This document shows, piece after piece, positions 7,765 to 17,156 of a DNA stretch of 64,000 bases. The translations under genes were made by a program, and so were the position numbers. The notes beneath the pieces are model-generated. The model was given only the letters and a program-made list of their open reading frames with translations. It made no database searches and was not told the origin of the DNA. The first letter of the stretch is position 1; each line of letters opens with the position of its first letter. This DNA is from Lachnospiraceae bacterium (GTDB lineage: Bacteria > Bacillota > Clostridia > Lachnospirales > Lachnospiraceae): NCBI GenBank assembly GCA_910574185.1, contig CAJSZQ010000013.1:45255-109254 (forward strand). The letters run 5' to 3'.

Positions 7765-8050
7765 TTGACACTGGAAAATTAATCAGTTAGTATAGAGACA
7801 TATTTTAAGGTAAAGGCAGATGTTATATGTTGGTGGTTTCTGTAAGGACAAAGAATAACTAAATTCAATAATAGGGTAAGCGCGTTGGATGAGAAGCACT
7901 GCAGATAGTGTTTTGTTTGTGTTACCCTTTTCAGCATATCGAATGCTGGTTGTTTCTGCTTTACAGAATACTGCATACACCGAAAATAATTGTCTTATTT
8001 TGATGAATAAGAAAGAGGAGAAGTATGACTGTAATGGTCATGCTTTTTTT
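7765..8050 (+). ncRNA. Candidate structured non-coding RNA (unassigned)
   Basis: TTGACA (7765-7770), a 17-bp spacer and TAGTAT (7788-7793) form a strong promoter with no protein gene behind it. The predicted transcript contains a long-range 8-bp pairing (7838-7845 with 7961-7968) enclosing a second one (7874-7879 with 7922-7927), which itself encloses a small hairpin (7897-7900 with 7907-7910), plus a separate hairpin 7932-7937 / 7943-7948. It ends in a terminator (stem 7023+1000: 8023-8029 with 8037-8043, then seven T). No known RNA family was recognised; 6S, tmRNA and common riboswitches do not fit by eye. It could be a small RNA or a leader of the mutS-like gene. Confidence 0.4.
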
Positions 8051-8367
8051 GTTTCAGCTTAACCGTAAAACGGGATGCATGTTTTAAGACAAACGGATAT
8101 CCTTTTTTGGAGAGGGTTTGTTTTATTACGTCGTTTAAGATAAATGAATTCGTGGTTTCAGTCTATTATGATGGGCAGAAACCACATTTTTTATTTTTAA
8201 GACTAAAGGTATATGGAACCGGTAAATTCATTATTGCAAATTACTTTTGAAAAAATAAATCCAGGTTCCATATCGCTGTTGGTATTCAGTGTATATATCA
8301 TTTCATATGGGACGCACAGATATGAAAGTGCAGGCAGTTAATTTGTTTTTAGAATAGGTGGGATAAA
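8051..8367 (+). other. Hairpin-rich leader before the MutS-family gene
   Basis: No gene is seen. A terminator-like hairpin (8152-8159 with 8178-8185, followed by ATTTTTTATTTTT) and a 10-bp long-range stem (8211-8220 with 8264-8273) are present. The MutS-family gene starts at 8368 behind AGGTGGGA. Confidence 0.5.
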
Positions 8368-9621
8368 ATGATTCAAACAGAAAAAGTATTGGAATTTGAT
8401 AAGATTAAAAAGAAATGGGGCGAACTGGCGCTTACGGAGTGGGCAAAAGAAAAGATTATGAATACAGTCCCCTGTATGTCGGAGAATGAATTGATGGCAA
8501 AGCAAAGGGAGACAAGTGAAGCGAGGGCGCTGTTGGAGAAGAACGGGAATCCGCCGTTGGTTTCTTTAACCGGGATTAGAAAATATATCCAAATGGCTGT
8601 TAAAGGGGACTGTTTATCTATCTCACAGCTTGAAGATGTAGAAAAAGCTCTCGTTGCTGTGATGCGGTTAAAGAATTATTTAAGGCGTTCTAAACAATGG
8701 GAAGTATCACTGGCGTATTATGAGGAGAATCTGGATTGTCTTAACAATCTAAAAGAAATCATCAGTCTGCAGATTAGAAACGGCAGGATAGATGACTATG
8801 CTTCAAAAGATTTAAAATCATTTCGGGATGAAATTGAGCGGAATGAAAGAAATATGCGGGAAAAAGCGGATGCGGTTATGCGGGCAAATAAGGAAAGTCT
8901 GTCTGATAATTTTAGTACTTTGAGAAATGGTCATATTTGTATTCCTGTTAAAAAAGAATATAAAAATAGAATAAAAGGTAATGTGATTGATAAATCTTCA
9001 ACAGGAGGTACTTTATTTATAGAACCGAGTTCTGTAGGAAAATATTATGAGACACTGCAGCTTCTGCGGGTATATGAAGAAAATGAAGAATATAGGATAC
9101 TGTATTCTCTTTCAGCGATGGTAGCTGATTATGAGGAGATTTTGGAACAAAATATCTGTATGATAGAAAAATTAGATTTTATTTTTTCAAAAGGGAAATT
9201 AAGTTTGGAATATAATGGAGCAGAACCAAAGATTAATACGGAACGGTATATCCGATTAGAAGATGGACGGCATCCGCTTATGGCTCCATCAGAGTGTGTA
9301 CCGCTTCAATTTGAAATAGGGAAAAATTTTAACGGTGTAGTTATTACAGGACCGAATACGGGAGGTAAAACAGTTGCAATCAAAACGGTTGCATTAAATT
9401 GTATGATGGCCCAATGCGGTTTGCATGTGTCGTGTAAAAGAGCGGAAATTTGCATGAACAGTAATTTTCTGTGTGATATAGGGGACGGACAAAATATGTC
9501 AGAGAATCTTTCTACATTTTCAGCTCATGGGTTAAACCAGATAGGGATAAAAATAGATATGTATCGGCAGGAGCATAGATTTTCTCCTGCCACGCCTGTA
9601 TTTAGGCGGTTTGACGTGTAG
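8368..9621 (+). pseudogene. MutS-family ATPase, 5' part (interrupted)
   Basis: This is the N-terminal 387 residues of a MutS2-like ATPase. Native coding ends at 9528; residues after that come from the inserted element until the stop at 9621. Helical core and clamp regions are followed by the ATPase start: Walker A region GPNTGGKTVAIKT near residue 330 and the STFSAH segment at 382-387. The Walker B half lies 12 kb away at 21535. Rejoined, the protein has 635 residues and lacks the C-terminal Smr nuclease domain of classical MutS2, so it belongs to the shorter MutS-like group. While split it should be inactive. It runs convergently into tnpX (20-bp overlap). Confidence 0.85.
9524..9543. other. 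Left transposon end
   Basis: CTCAT (9524-9528) is the sequence shared with the right end, and contains TC (GA on the other strand), the dinucleotide used by TnpX-type recombinases. The inverted terminal motif AAACCAGATA follows at 9534-9543. Confidence 0.75.
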
Positions 9622-11260
9622 TGCGCTGCATATATTCCCGTTCCATTTGCCGCATTTCCTCGTCCGTGGGGATGTCCACAATCCCGACATAGGAATAGTG
9701 GATGTCGATTTGCTGTGTCCGTTTCCCGTCCTTTTTCTCACGCTCATGGATTACGATTTTATCCACAAATGCGTTTAGGACTTCGGGGGTTAGCTCGTCA
9801 ATGCGGGTGTATTTCTTGGTGACTGCTATCAGCTTGGCAACATTGGTCGCTTCTGTATCGGCTTCGCTGACCTCGGCTGTCAAGGCTTCAATTTCCTGCT
9901 TTAGCTGTTCCTGCTCGGCTTCATATCCATCCGACAGCTTATAAAAGCGTTCGTCATTCAGCTTTCCGTTGACATTATCCTCATAGATTTTACGGAACAG
10001 GCGGTCAAGCTCCTTTATCCGCTTTTCGTCCTTTTCTATCTGTTTCTGCTTTGCGGACAATTCGTATCTGCGTTCCGCAAGGGTGGCGTCAATCTGCTGT
10101 CGGATAAACACACGCTCAAACTGCTGTAAATAGGAGAGGAAATGCTGAAGCTGTTTCAGGACCAACTGTTTTAATGCGTCCTCTCGGATATAGTGCTGCG
10201 TACATTCCTTCGCCCTGCTCGTCCTTTTATACATGGAACAGCGGAAATGCGCATATCCGTTTGCCGTGGCTAGGCTGAGTTTCGCCCCGCAGTCGGCACA
10301 ATAGAGCAGCCCCGAAAAGATACTTGTCATTCCGCTTTTGGTCGGTCTGCGTTTGTTCTCCCGTATCACCTGCACTTTTTCCCACATATCCCTGTTAATA
10401 ATGGGGGTATGGGCGTCCTCGATATACGTCCGCCTGTCCTTTGCGGTGGGGATGCGTTTCCTGCTCTTAAAGCCTAAACGGGTGGATTTAAAGCTCTCCG
10501 TCACGCCGATATATGCCACATTTTCCAGAATGGATGCAATCGTGGCTGGCTCCCAGTTATAGGGATGTTCCGATTTTTTTGCAACGCCGATTCCCTTTGA
10601 CACTTTGTAGGCTGACGGGGTTAGCACTTTATCTTCCCAGAGGGCTGTGGCGATGGCTGACACGCCTTTTCCCTGCATACAGAGTGAGAATATCCTGCGG
10701 ACGGCTACTGCTGCTTCCTCGTCCACAAGCCAACGGGTTTTGTCATCTGGATTCTGTAAATATCCGTATGGCGGTGCGCCCAGATGCTCCCCCGCAAGCC
10801 CTTTCGCTTTCTTGACTTCCTTTACCTTTTTGCTCGTGCTTTTTGGATACCATTCGTTGAAAAGGTTGGTAAAGGCGGCAAATTCGTTGCTCTCAAGGCT
10901 GCCCGTGTCCACGTTGTCCATGATGGCAATGAACCTTATGCCCGCTTCGGGGTAGATGATTTCGGAGTAAGAGCCGACTTCAATATAGTTCCTGCCGAAG
11001 CGTGATAAGTCTTTGACAATGACCGTTTTTACAAGCCCTTTTTCAATGTCCACCGACATTTCCTTAAAGCTAGGGCGGTCAAAATTCGTACCCGTATAGC
11101 CGTCGTCCACGTAGAATTTCGGGTTAGGGAAACCGTGTTCTTTCGCGTATTTCATCAGATATTCTTTCTGGTTTACAATGCTGTTGCTTTCGCCTTCCCG
11201 TCCGTCATCTTGGCTTAACCTACAATACAATGCAGTAAATTCTTCCTGCTGTCTTTTCAT
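9602..11260 (-). CDS. tnpX: Large serine recombinase, TnpX-like
   Basis: A 552-residue site-specific recombinase that should excise and insert the transposon. The resolvase domain (about 8-160) has the catalytic serine in YCRLSQDD (Ser16) and the arginine motif DLSRFGRNY. A recombinase domain follows (about 180-300). Then comes a zinc-ribbon with CADCGAKL and CSMYKRTSRAKEC, a long coiled coil (about 390-470), and a DUF4368-like tail. The start at 11260 follows AAAGGAGAG; the longer in-frame start at 11320 lacks one. It is somewhat shorter than TnpX of Tn4451 (about 707 residues). Its location at the very end of the element, reading outward, is typical. Confidence 0.9.
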   Translation of the reverse strand: MKRQQEEFTALYCRLSQDDGREGESNSIVNQKEYLMKYAKEHGFPNPKFYVDDGYTGTNFDRPSFKEMSVDIEKGLVKTVIVKDLSRFGRNYIEVGSYSEIIYPEAGIRFIAIMDNVDTGSLESNEFAAFTNLFNEWYPKSTSKKVKEVKKAKGLAGEHLGAPPYGYLQNPDDKTRWLVDEEAAVAVRRIFSLCMQGKGVSAIATALWEDKVLTPSAYKVSKGIGVAKKSEHPYNWEPATIASILENVAYIGVTESFKSTRLGFKSRKRIPTAKDRRTYIEDAHTPIINRDMWEKVQVIRENKRRPTKSGMTSIFSGLLYCADCGAKLSLATANGYAHFRCSMYKRTSRAKECTQHYIREDALKQLVLKQLQHFLSYLQQFERVFIRQQIDATLAERRYELSAKQKQIEKDEKRIKELDRLFRKIYEDNVNGKLNDERFYKLSDGYEAEQEQLKQEIEALTAEVSEADTEATNVAKLIAVTKKYTRIDELTPEVLNAFVDKIVIHEREKKDGKRTQQIDIHYSYVGIVDIPTDEEMRQMEREYMQRTTRQTA

Positions 11261-11368
11261 AAAGCTCTCCTTTCCGACAGCAGACACGGTATTGTGAAGT
11301 GTAGGTACAGTGTACCACATCTGCCCTTAAACTTCAACGCTTTAAAGCGATAATTCTTCCGCTGCCTG

Positions 11369-11668
11369 TTATTCCCCGTTGTCATCACCCCAATTCTCAT
11401 CATAAAATCCATATCCCTGTGCGCTGCGCCGAAAAATATCTGTAAGCGTTGCAAGCAAATCCCGCCCGTCTTTTCGGAAATGGGCGTTGACGGTGTATTC
11501 CGTGCCGCCGATTTTCTCGGTAATGCTCATCGGCTCTGGGATGCGGACAAGGGGCGTGACGTTCTGGACAGGCGGCAGAGGGGGATATATTTTATCTGGA
11601 TTTACCATAGGGATGTCCTTGTATTCCTCCATAATCGCCTGTATTTCTTCCTCGGACAGTCTGCTCAT
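11369..11668 (-). CDS. tnpW: TnpW-like transposon protein
   Basis: A 99-residue protein whose C-terminal half (SITEKIGGTEYTVNAHF, about residues 46-62) matches the short TnpW family encoded by Tn4451-like transposons. The function is not established. Its start overlaps the end of the relaxase gene by 4 bp (ATGA-type overlap), so the two are translationally coupled. The N-terminal proline-rich segment (about 20-45) is longer than in the small TnpW proteins. Confidence 0.7.
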   Translation of the reverse strand: MSRLSEEEIQAIMEEYKDIPMVNPDKIYPPLPPVQNVTPLVRIPEPMSITEKIGGTEYTVNAHFRKDGRDLLATLTDIFRRSAQGYGFYDENWGDDNGE

Positions 11669-13029
11669 CGCAATGATTCCTCCCTCCTGCGGTCTGTTTT
11701 AATTAGCTGTTTCTGTCGGTTTGGACGCTGATTTTCCATCGTGTCGTGGATTTGGTCTAAGCAGTCATCAATGTGGGCGGAGCGTTTCTCAATCCCGTCT
11801 GCATATTTCAGCCGCTTCCTAAGCTCCGTTATCCGCTCCGTCACGCCCTGTTTTTCGGCTCGGAGTGTTTCTTTTTCGGCTGGTGTGGCACGGCGTACCT
11901 TATTCCGCAAGTGCTGGCGGTAGTCGATAAGTTTATTCATTTCACTCTGGTTTTGCTCCCTGTCGGCGTGTAAGTCGGAGAGGGTGGAGATGTTATGCTT
12001 TGACATATACCGCACCTGTGCGGTAATCTCGTCCAGTTTCCGAAGCTCCTCTTTCATCATCGGGCTTGTCGGCTTGTAGTCCGTGCCTTTGGGGAATATC
12101 CCTAACTGATAGCACCAGTAATAGTACAATGCTAAAATCCCCGTGGTTTTTTGGTGTGGTTTCCATGCGTTTTTGTACTGCTCTGGCATATGCGGGGAGT
12201 AGGAAATCCTTGCTTTGTAGTTCCCAAATTTGTATGCTCCCTTTAAACATGACTGTATGAAATTGGGAGTCAGCCGCTCGTCAAGCGTGTCTAACCTTGT
12301 GAAATGGTTGTATTGCGGCAGCTTCATTTTCCAATGGCTGCCCGAAAAATCAACCTCATATCCCTTGTCGGCAAGGTATTTTATCATGTGCTGTAAATCC
12401 CTGCTCCCGTTGATTGCCTCCCTCAAATCCTCCCGATAGACGTTGTAGCGTGTGGGTTTGCCGCTTTTTTCATCTAGATAAAGCGGTCTTGACGGGGCTT
12501 TCTTCGGATGCTCTATGACTGACAATCCGTACTCAAAACACAATCGGTCGGACACTTCCCTCAACCGTTTCTGCTCCGATTTTGAGTAATTATATTTGCT
12601 CCCATCCAGATAAGAAACGGAGTTAAAGCAGAAGTGATTATGCAGATGTCCTTTGTCAAGGTGGGTGGCAACGATTATCTGGTACTTGTCGCCCCACATC
12701 TCCCTTGCTAGCTTCAACCCGATTTCATGGCACTGTTCGGGCGTTACCTCGTTTGGCTTGAAGCTCTGGTAGCCGTGCCAAGCGATATATCCGCCTGTCT
12801 TTTGGTACTGTTTTTTTGTCAAAATCATCTGCTGTAATGCTGTTTCTTTCAGACAGTTGATTGCGGAAACATACTCGCCCTCATTTGTTTTTAACAGATT
12901 CTTCACATAGGAGAACACGTCAAAAAAATCCTGCATATCTCGATTCGGCACGGTTTTTTCTGGATTTTCTATATAGTCAATCACGTCTTTTATGCTCCCT
13001 TTGACATGCCATAGGCTCGTTACTGCCAA
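11665..13029 (-). CDS. Relaxase/mobilization nuclease (MobP/VirD2-like)
   Basis: A 454-residue relaxase that would nick oriT and carry the strand in conjugal mobilization. The N-terminal domain has the catalytic tyrosine region near GGYIAWHGYQSF (about 85-96) and the metal-binding HLDKGHLHNHFCFNSV (about residues 138-153), the H-x-x-x-x-H-x-H pattern of the MobA/MobL-VirD2 relaxase family. A lysine- and glutamate-rich helical tail follows (about 350-440). It lies 1 bp after mobC. Tn4451 itself uses a different relaxase (TnpZ), so the mobilization module here has been exchanged. Confidence 0.9.
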   Translation of the reverse strand: MAVTSLWHVKGSIKDVIDYIENPEKTVPNRDMQDFFDVFSYVKNLLKTNEGEYVSAINCLKETALQQMILTKKQYQKTGGYIAWHGYQSFKPNEVTPEQCHEIGLKLAREMWGDKYQIIVATHLDKGHLHNHFCFNSVSYLDGSKYNYSKSEQKRLREVSDRLCFEYGLSVIEHPKKAPSRPLYLDEKSGKPTRYNVYREDLREAINGSRDLQHMIKYLADKGYEVDFSGSHWKMKLPQYNHFTRLDTLDERLTPNFIQSCLKGAYKFGNYKARISYSPHMPEQYKNAWKPHQKTTGILALYYYWCYQLGIFPKGTDYKPTSPMMKEELRKLDEITAQVRYMSKHNISTLSDLHADREQNQSEMNKLIDYRQHLRNKVRRATPAEKETLRAEKQGVTERITELRKRLKYADGIEKRSAHIDDCLDQIHDTMENQRPNRQKQLIKTDRRREESLR

Positions 13030-13030
13030 A

Positions 13031-13387
13031 TTAAACTGCCCCCTGTTCTGTCAATTCTTCTACGCTAAATCGTTGTGGGAGAGTTGTTTTCTGTTGCAGT
13101 TCTAAGATAAAATCCTCAATCTCCATACAGGTATCAGCGGCGGCAGGGTAATAAGGAACACACTTTTTGAAAGCGTCATGCACCTCATAGAGTTTGTTTA
13201 ACAGCTCCCAAAACTCGGTTTTAGGCTGTGGCTGTGGGGCGTTTCCTTTGCATAACTGGCGCATAAATTCGGCTACGGACAGACCGCAGGCAGCGGCGCA
13301 CTGCTTTAATTTTTTATGTTCTTCTTCGTTCAATCGGACGGTAATCGGGACATTCCGCGCGTCCTTTTCTGATTTTTCTCTGCTCAT
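13031..13387 (-). CDS. mobC: MobC family relaxosome accessory protein
   Basis: A 118-residue protein with an N-terminal ribbon-helix-helix fold (about residues 14-50: VPITVRLNEEEHKKLKQ then CGLSVAEFMRQL), typical of MobC proteins that bind oriT and help the relaxase. The start at 13387 has GGAGG ten bases upstream; the longer in-frame start at 13465 is not supported. It is directly followed by the relaxase. Confidence 0.85.
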   Translation of the reverse strand: MSREKSEKDARNVPITVRLNEEEHKKLKQCAAACGLSVAEFMRQLCKGNAPQPQPKTEFWELLNKLYEVHDAFKKCVPYYPAAADTCMEIEDFILELQQKTTLPQRFSVEELTEQGAV

Positions 13388-14023
13388 TTTTCTTATCCTC
13401 CAGTCTTGAATTTCATTTTTAACAGGGTATTCAGGGATGTTCCCTGAGTAAGTCCACGCCCACAAGCGGCGTGGATTGGGATTGTGGCTGACACAATCCG
13501 ATGCTCGCTATCTCTGTGGACAACGCCGCAGAGCATTTTCCTGTGCAGCGGCATCTTTAACGCCTGCCTTACCCTCCGAAAAGAAAACCCCTATGTCCTT
13601 TCCACCTCCGTTCTGGATTCGATTTCTCTTGACTTTTGGATAAATGAAAAAGCCGCTACACGGCATCACGAATGACAGGAGTGTTTTCTCCTGCTTGGAT
13701 TCGCAATGCTATGTAACGGCTTTGAAATTCAAAACCATGATTCCACTCATCAGCCGAAAACAGAAGTTTATTTTCGGCGGCGGTCAGCTTTGTCCGCTGG
13801 CTGACAATCCATTCTGCAATCTATGCGCTTATTTCATTTTCAATCTTCCAATTCCCTTGTGGGTATTTTAGAATATCATAGCGGCTGCACCCATGTCAAG
13901 AAATTTGGCAAAACTTTTAGTATTCCCTGTGGACAAACTTTTTATACATCCGTTTTTAAAATTGGGCGGGGGAATTTTATCCCTCACCCAATAGTCCATA
14001 GAAAAGCGGGAAATATTAGACGC
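13388..14023. other. Non-coding region, candidate oriT
   Basis: No gene is supported in this stretch. Next to mobC are two strong inverted repeats: CCACGCC/GGCGTGG (13454-13460, 13468-13474) and GGATTGT/ACAATCC (13479-13485, 13493-13499). Relaxase cut sites are commonly adjacent to such repeats upstream of mobC-mobA. A further hairpin (CAGGAG/CTCCTG near 13677-13695) nests inside a longer pairing. The nick site itself cannot be read. Confidence 0.5.
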
Positions 14024-14449
14024 TTATAAAATTTTCCGCAGCTTTTTCCGCAGATGGTTTAACCTTGCATAAATAGCCCCCGCTGTCAGTCCAACAAGCG
14101 GGGCAATCTCCTTTGTGGAATAGCCCTGCATTTTCAGCAGGACGATTTGCAGGGTACGCCTATCCACCGTAAGCAATGCCCGATATAGGGTTTCGTTTTC
14201 AATTTCGTCCAGTAAATCGGCAACGGTCATTACCTCCGCCTGCTTCTCCCTGTCTGCCATTCCCTCAAGGTATTCCCCGAAGTTGCTTGACCAGTGGTAA
14301 AACCGCCTGTTGGAATTGAAGTCTGCCCTGTCGTCTATGCGGATTTGCTCAATGGTGGTTTCATCAACTCCATGTTCCCGCAATATTTTTTCTTCGGCTT
14401 CTTTCCAGATACGCCATTTCCTGTCTTCACGTCCGTTGTTGTATGCCAT
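14024..14449 (-). CDS. Sigma-70 region 4-like regulator
   Basis: A 141-residue protein with a C-terminal sigma-70 region 4 helix-turn-helix (about residues 90-138: DRRTLQIVLLKMQGYSTKEI then LVGLTAGAIYARLNHLRKKL). The N-terminal half has no sigma region 2, so it is not a full sigma factor. Similar small sigma-like proteins are common in Firmicutes conjugative and mobilizable elements and control their transfer or excision genes. AAAGGAG lies upstream of ATG 14449. Confidence 0.75.
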   Translation of the reverse strand: MAYNNGREDRKWRIWKEAEEKILREHGVDETTIEQIRIDDRADFNSNRRFYHWSSNFGEYLEGMADREKQAEVMTVADLLDEIENETLYRALLTVDRRTLQIVLLKMQGYSTKEIAPLVGLTAGAIYARLNHLRKKLRKIL

Positions 14450-15001
14450 TCTCCTTTTTCCTCCAATCTGAATTGAGCAGGCTTCTGCCTGCGATGCTTC
14501 TTGACCATTAGGTCAAGAAGATTGCTGTTTAACTAATGCAGATGGAAAAGGCGGCGAACGGCAGCCAACATCAGAAAAAGCCCTGCGGCGTATTCCGATA
14601 AAAATTGACAAAATAAAAACCGCAAAGGTACTGTGACCTTTACGGTTGTAGGAAATGCAGCTTCTACCATTGGGATATTCTATTTCTGTTTTCATGGCGA
14701 GAAGCAGCCTTACATATGCAGGGATTTTTTTAACTGGCTTCATGCCAGTCCCCGATATGCTATGTATGGATGAACATTGCGTTGTATGGACAAATAAGTA
14801 ACCGCCCGAAAAAAGAACATAAAAAATCTCCCCAAACTTAAAAACAGGTCTGGGGAGTGTCTGTTAAGTCTTTTCGGGCATAGCAATACCGCCCACCATA
14901 CGCCGTTTTTTTATTTGGTGGGCGTTTGGCTTAAAACCTTATGAAATAAAATAGAGCCAACGAACTATGATATAAACTCACAAATTCATCGGCTCTGCGT
15001 C
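14450..15001. other. Intergenic stretch with terminators
   Basis: No gene is supported. A weak 76-codon minus-strand reading frame (14513-14743) has no recognisable family. The stretch holds a minus-strand terminator (14821-14859), a second hairpin GCCCACCA/TGGTGGGC (14891-14898, 14916-14923) and a 6-bp repeat AGAGCC/GGCTCT near 14952-14996. Confidence 0.5.
14821..14859 (-). terminator. Minus-strand Rho-independent terminator
   Basis: Read on the minus strand, CTCCCCA pairs with TGGGGAG around a loop and is followed by TTTTTT (complement of 14821-14826). It should end the transcript of the KTR protein gene and possibly the whole ABC/two-component operon. Confidence 0.75.
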
Positions 15002-15172
15002 TTAAGCGTCTGGCTCTTTGATGACAGTTACTTGTAACTCTTTTACATTAATCAACGTTTCCTGCTTACATTTCGGACAGTAGAGCGGATAGTTTTTCAT
15101 AATCGTATCCGATCTAATTCTGTCACGAGTTTTACTACCGCAGATGGGGCAGCGTATCCATTCTAATTTCAT
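15002..15172 (-). CDS. Small cysteine-rich KTR-type protein
   Basis: A 56-residue zinc-ribbon-like protein: MKLEWIRCPICGSKTRDRIR at the N-terminus (CPIC at residues 8-11), and a second knuckle CPKC at about 33-36, then a short acidic/hydrophobic tail. It matches the 'cysteine-rich KTR' family, small proteins of unknown function that are common in Firmicutes mobile elements. ATG 15172 is preceded by GAGAGG. Its product is shorter than usual gene-calling limits. Confidence 0.75.
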   Translation of the reverse strand: MKLEWIRCPICGSKTRDRIRSDTIMKNYPLYCPKCKQETLINVKELQVTVIKEPDA

Positions 15173-15279
15173 TTTTCAAATACCTCTCTATTATTTTCGA
15201 ATAATAAGCTATTTCTCTTGTGTGATTGATTCGCATATATTTACCTATCCTTTGCATGGCTTTTTCAATTTTCAATCAT

Positions 15280-16503
15280 TCACGCTCTTGCGAAAACTGT
15301 GGTGACGGTGATGATGTCATTATCGATTTTCGCAAAAATCTCGCCATTCATCTTGCGCATGAGCTGTCTGCAAATGTAAAGTCCCAGCCCGTTGCCGCCA
15401 ATGTTTCCTGCATTTGCTCCGCGCCAAAAGCTCTCGAAAATATGCGTCAAATCGTCCTTCTCAAGCGTACAACCGCCGTTCATGATTGCAATTTGGACGC
15501 ATTCGTTGTCTTCGGGGAAAATCAATTCCACACGTCTGCCATCGCCGTATTTGAGGGCATTTTCAATAATGTTTTGCATCACTTCAACGCTCCTGCTCAA
15601 ATCCCCCGATAGCAGACAGTTTTTATATTTTCCGATAATAAAATCTGTTTTGATAAGTGCCAGTTTTTCCTTGTAATATCCCGCGATTTTTTCAACAAGT
15701 TCCGAAAGATAAAACTCGCCCATATTCACTTCAAAGCTGAAGAAATCTTCTCTTGAAGCCGTTATAATCTGTGAAACATAGCCCTCGATCTCCTCCGCTT
15801 TTTCGTTGATGTTTTCAGCGATTTTGTGCTGCTTTTCCGCGTCCGAATACAAATTTTTCGACAGTGCTGCCGAGTACAATTTTATAGCGGAAAGCGGCGT
15901 TTTAATATCGTGCGAGAGCGATAGCAGCAGTGTTTTCTTTTCTTTCTGCATTTCCAGTTCGCGCTGCTTTTGCTGTTCTATATTTTCACGGAGAATATTG
16001 ATCCCCCAAAGAAATTTTCCGAAAAAACGGCTTTTCGTTTCCTTTATCGGCGCGGCGAGATTACCCTTTGAAAGCTCGTAAGGGATACCGCTCAGACGTT
16101 CAAAGGGCATAAGAATTGCGAATTTTATATAAAGCAAAACCGTTATGATCAAAATCGCCATAACGCCGAGAACAGCATTTACAATTCCTGTAAGCTGCGT
16201 TTTGTCGGAGTAGCCGTTAGTATTGTAATCAAAGCGATAAAGTTCTCCGTTTATTTCACGGATAACATAGTCGCTGTCCGTGATGTAAAATTTTTCTCCG
16301 TATCGTTCAATATTTGTAACGTACACACATTCGGAAATGTCGGCAGAACCATTCGTTTCTATTTCATGGACAAGACGGCTTATCTCCACTCGATATTGCC
16401 TGCTCCCATTGGTTCTGTCGGCGGCAAGAATTATATTCACTACAACAAACAACAGGATTACGGCAATCGCAACTACGGAGAAAATTTTGTTAAACGCTTT
16501 CAT
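15280..16503 (-). CDS. Sensor histidine kinase
   Basis: A 407-residue membrane sensor kinase. Two membrane segments (about 7-28 and 113-135) enclose an outside sensor loop of about 85 residues. A HAMP-like linker follows, then the H-box SLSHDIKTPLSAIKLYSAAL near residue 200 and an HATPase domain with NIIENALKYG and GGNGLGLYICRQL. It overlaps the response-regulator gene by 14 bp and is last in an operon with the ABC transporter, so it should sense the compound handled by that transporter, for example a peptide or envelope stress. The signal is not known. Confidence 0.9.
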   Translation of the reverse strand: MKAFNKIFSVVAIAVILLFVVVNIILAADRTNGSRQYRVEISRLVHEIETNGSADISECVYVTNIERYGEKFYITDSDYVIREINGELYRFDYNTNGYSDKTQLTGIVNAVLGVMAILIITVLLYIKFAILMPFERLSGIPYELSKGNLAAPIKETKSRFFGKFLWGINILRENIEQQKQRELEMQKEKKTLLLSLSHDIKTPLSAIKLYSAALSKNLYSDAEKQHKIAENINEKAEEIEGYVSQIITASREDFFSFEVNMGEFYLSELVEKIAGYYKEKLALIKTDFIIGKYKNCLLSGDLSRSVEVMQNIIENALKYGDGRRVELIFPEDNECVQIAIMNGGCTLEKDDLTHIFESFWRGANAGNIGGNGLGLYICRQLMRKMNGEIFAKIDNDIITVTTVFARA

Positions 16504-17155
16504 ATTTATAACCCACCCCCCACACGGTAACTATTTTTTTAGGGTTTTTGGGGGCGTCCTCTATTTTCTGCCGCAGCCATTTTATGTGTACCGTCAGTGT
16601 CTGTTGTTCCGAAAAGCTGTCGCTGCCCCAGACCTGTTCAAAAATGTATTCCTTGCTTAAAGCCTTGCCCTTATTCTCCATCAAAAGCAGAAGCAGCTCA
16701 AATTCCTTCGCGGTCATTTCGAGTTCTTTTTCGTTTTTGTAAACGGTACGGCTCGCCTTATTTATGCGTATATTGCCGTCAGTAATTTCGTCAAGAGCGT
16801 ATCGTCGCTTAAAAATCCCGCTTATTTTTGCGAGCATAATATCAATATCATATGGCTTTTCTATATAATCGTCTGCGCCGAGATTCAATCCGTTCAGCTT
16901 GTCATCCTTTTCCGTTTTCGCACTTACAATCAATACGGGGGTGTTGCTCGACCTGCGGATTTTTTCCAGAACATAAAATCCGTCCTTATCGGGCAGCATG
17001 ATGTCAAGCACGACAAGCCTTGCGCCGTATCTTTCGTACAGCAGCAAGGCTTTTTCGGCTGTTTGAACCGCCGATACCGTATAATTTTCCGCGCGGAGAA
17101 AATCACACAGCAGTTCGGCAAGTTCCTTGTTGTCCTCAACAATGAGAATATCCAT
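16490..17155 (-). CDS. OmpR-family response regulator
   Basis: A 221-residue regulator. The receiver domain has the acidic pair ED at residues 7-8, the phosphoacceptor Asp51 in VLDIMLPDKDG and the conserved lysine in EKPYD (about residue 101). The C-terminal winged helix (about 130-221) has the OmpR pattern EFELLLLLMENKGKALSKE and QTLTVHIKWLRQKIE. It starts 1 bp after the ATPase gene and pairs with the kinase downstream. Its likely site is the direct repeat upstream of the permease gene. Confidence 0.9.
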   Translation of the reverse strand: MDILIVEDNKELAELLCDFLRAENYTVSAVQTAEKALLLYERYGARLVVLDIMLPDKDGFYVLEKIRRSSNTPVLIVSAKTEKDDKLNGLNLGADDYIEKPYDIDIMLAKISGIFKRRYALDEITDGNIRINKASRTVYKNEKELEMTAKEFELLLLLMENKGKALSKEYIFEQVWGSDSFSEQQTLTVHIKWLRQKIEDAPKNPKKIVTVWGVGYKYESV

Positions 17156-17156
17156 A

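Noticed and set aside
7838..7968. 6S RNA, tmRNA or a known riboswitch
   Set aside because: The nested pairing and sequence do not match the consensus features I can recall for these families.
14513..14743. 76-codon minus-strand frame inside the transposon
   Set aside because: The first 25 residues look faintly gene-like, but there is no good ribosome-binding site and the rest is not protein-like.
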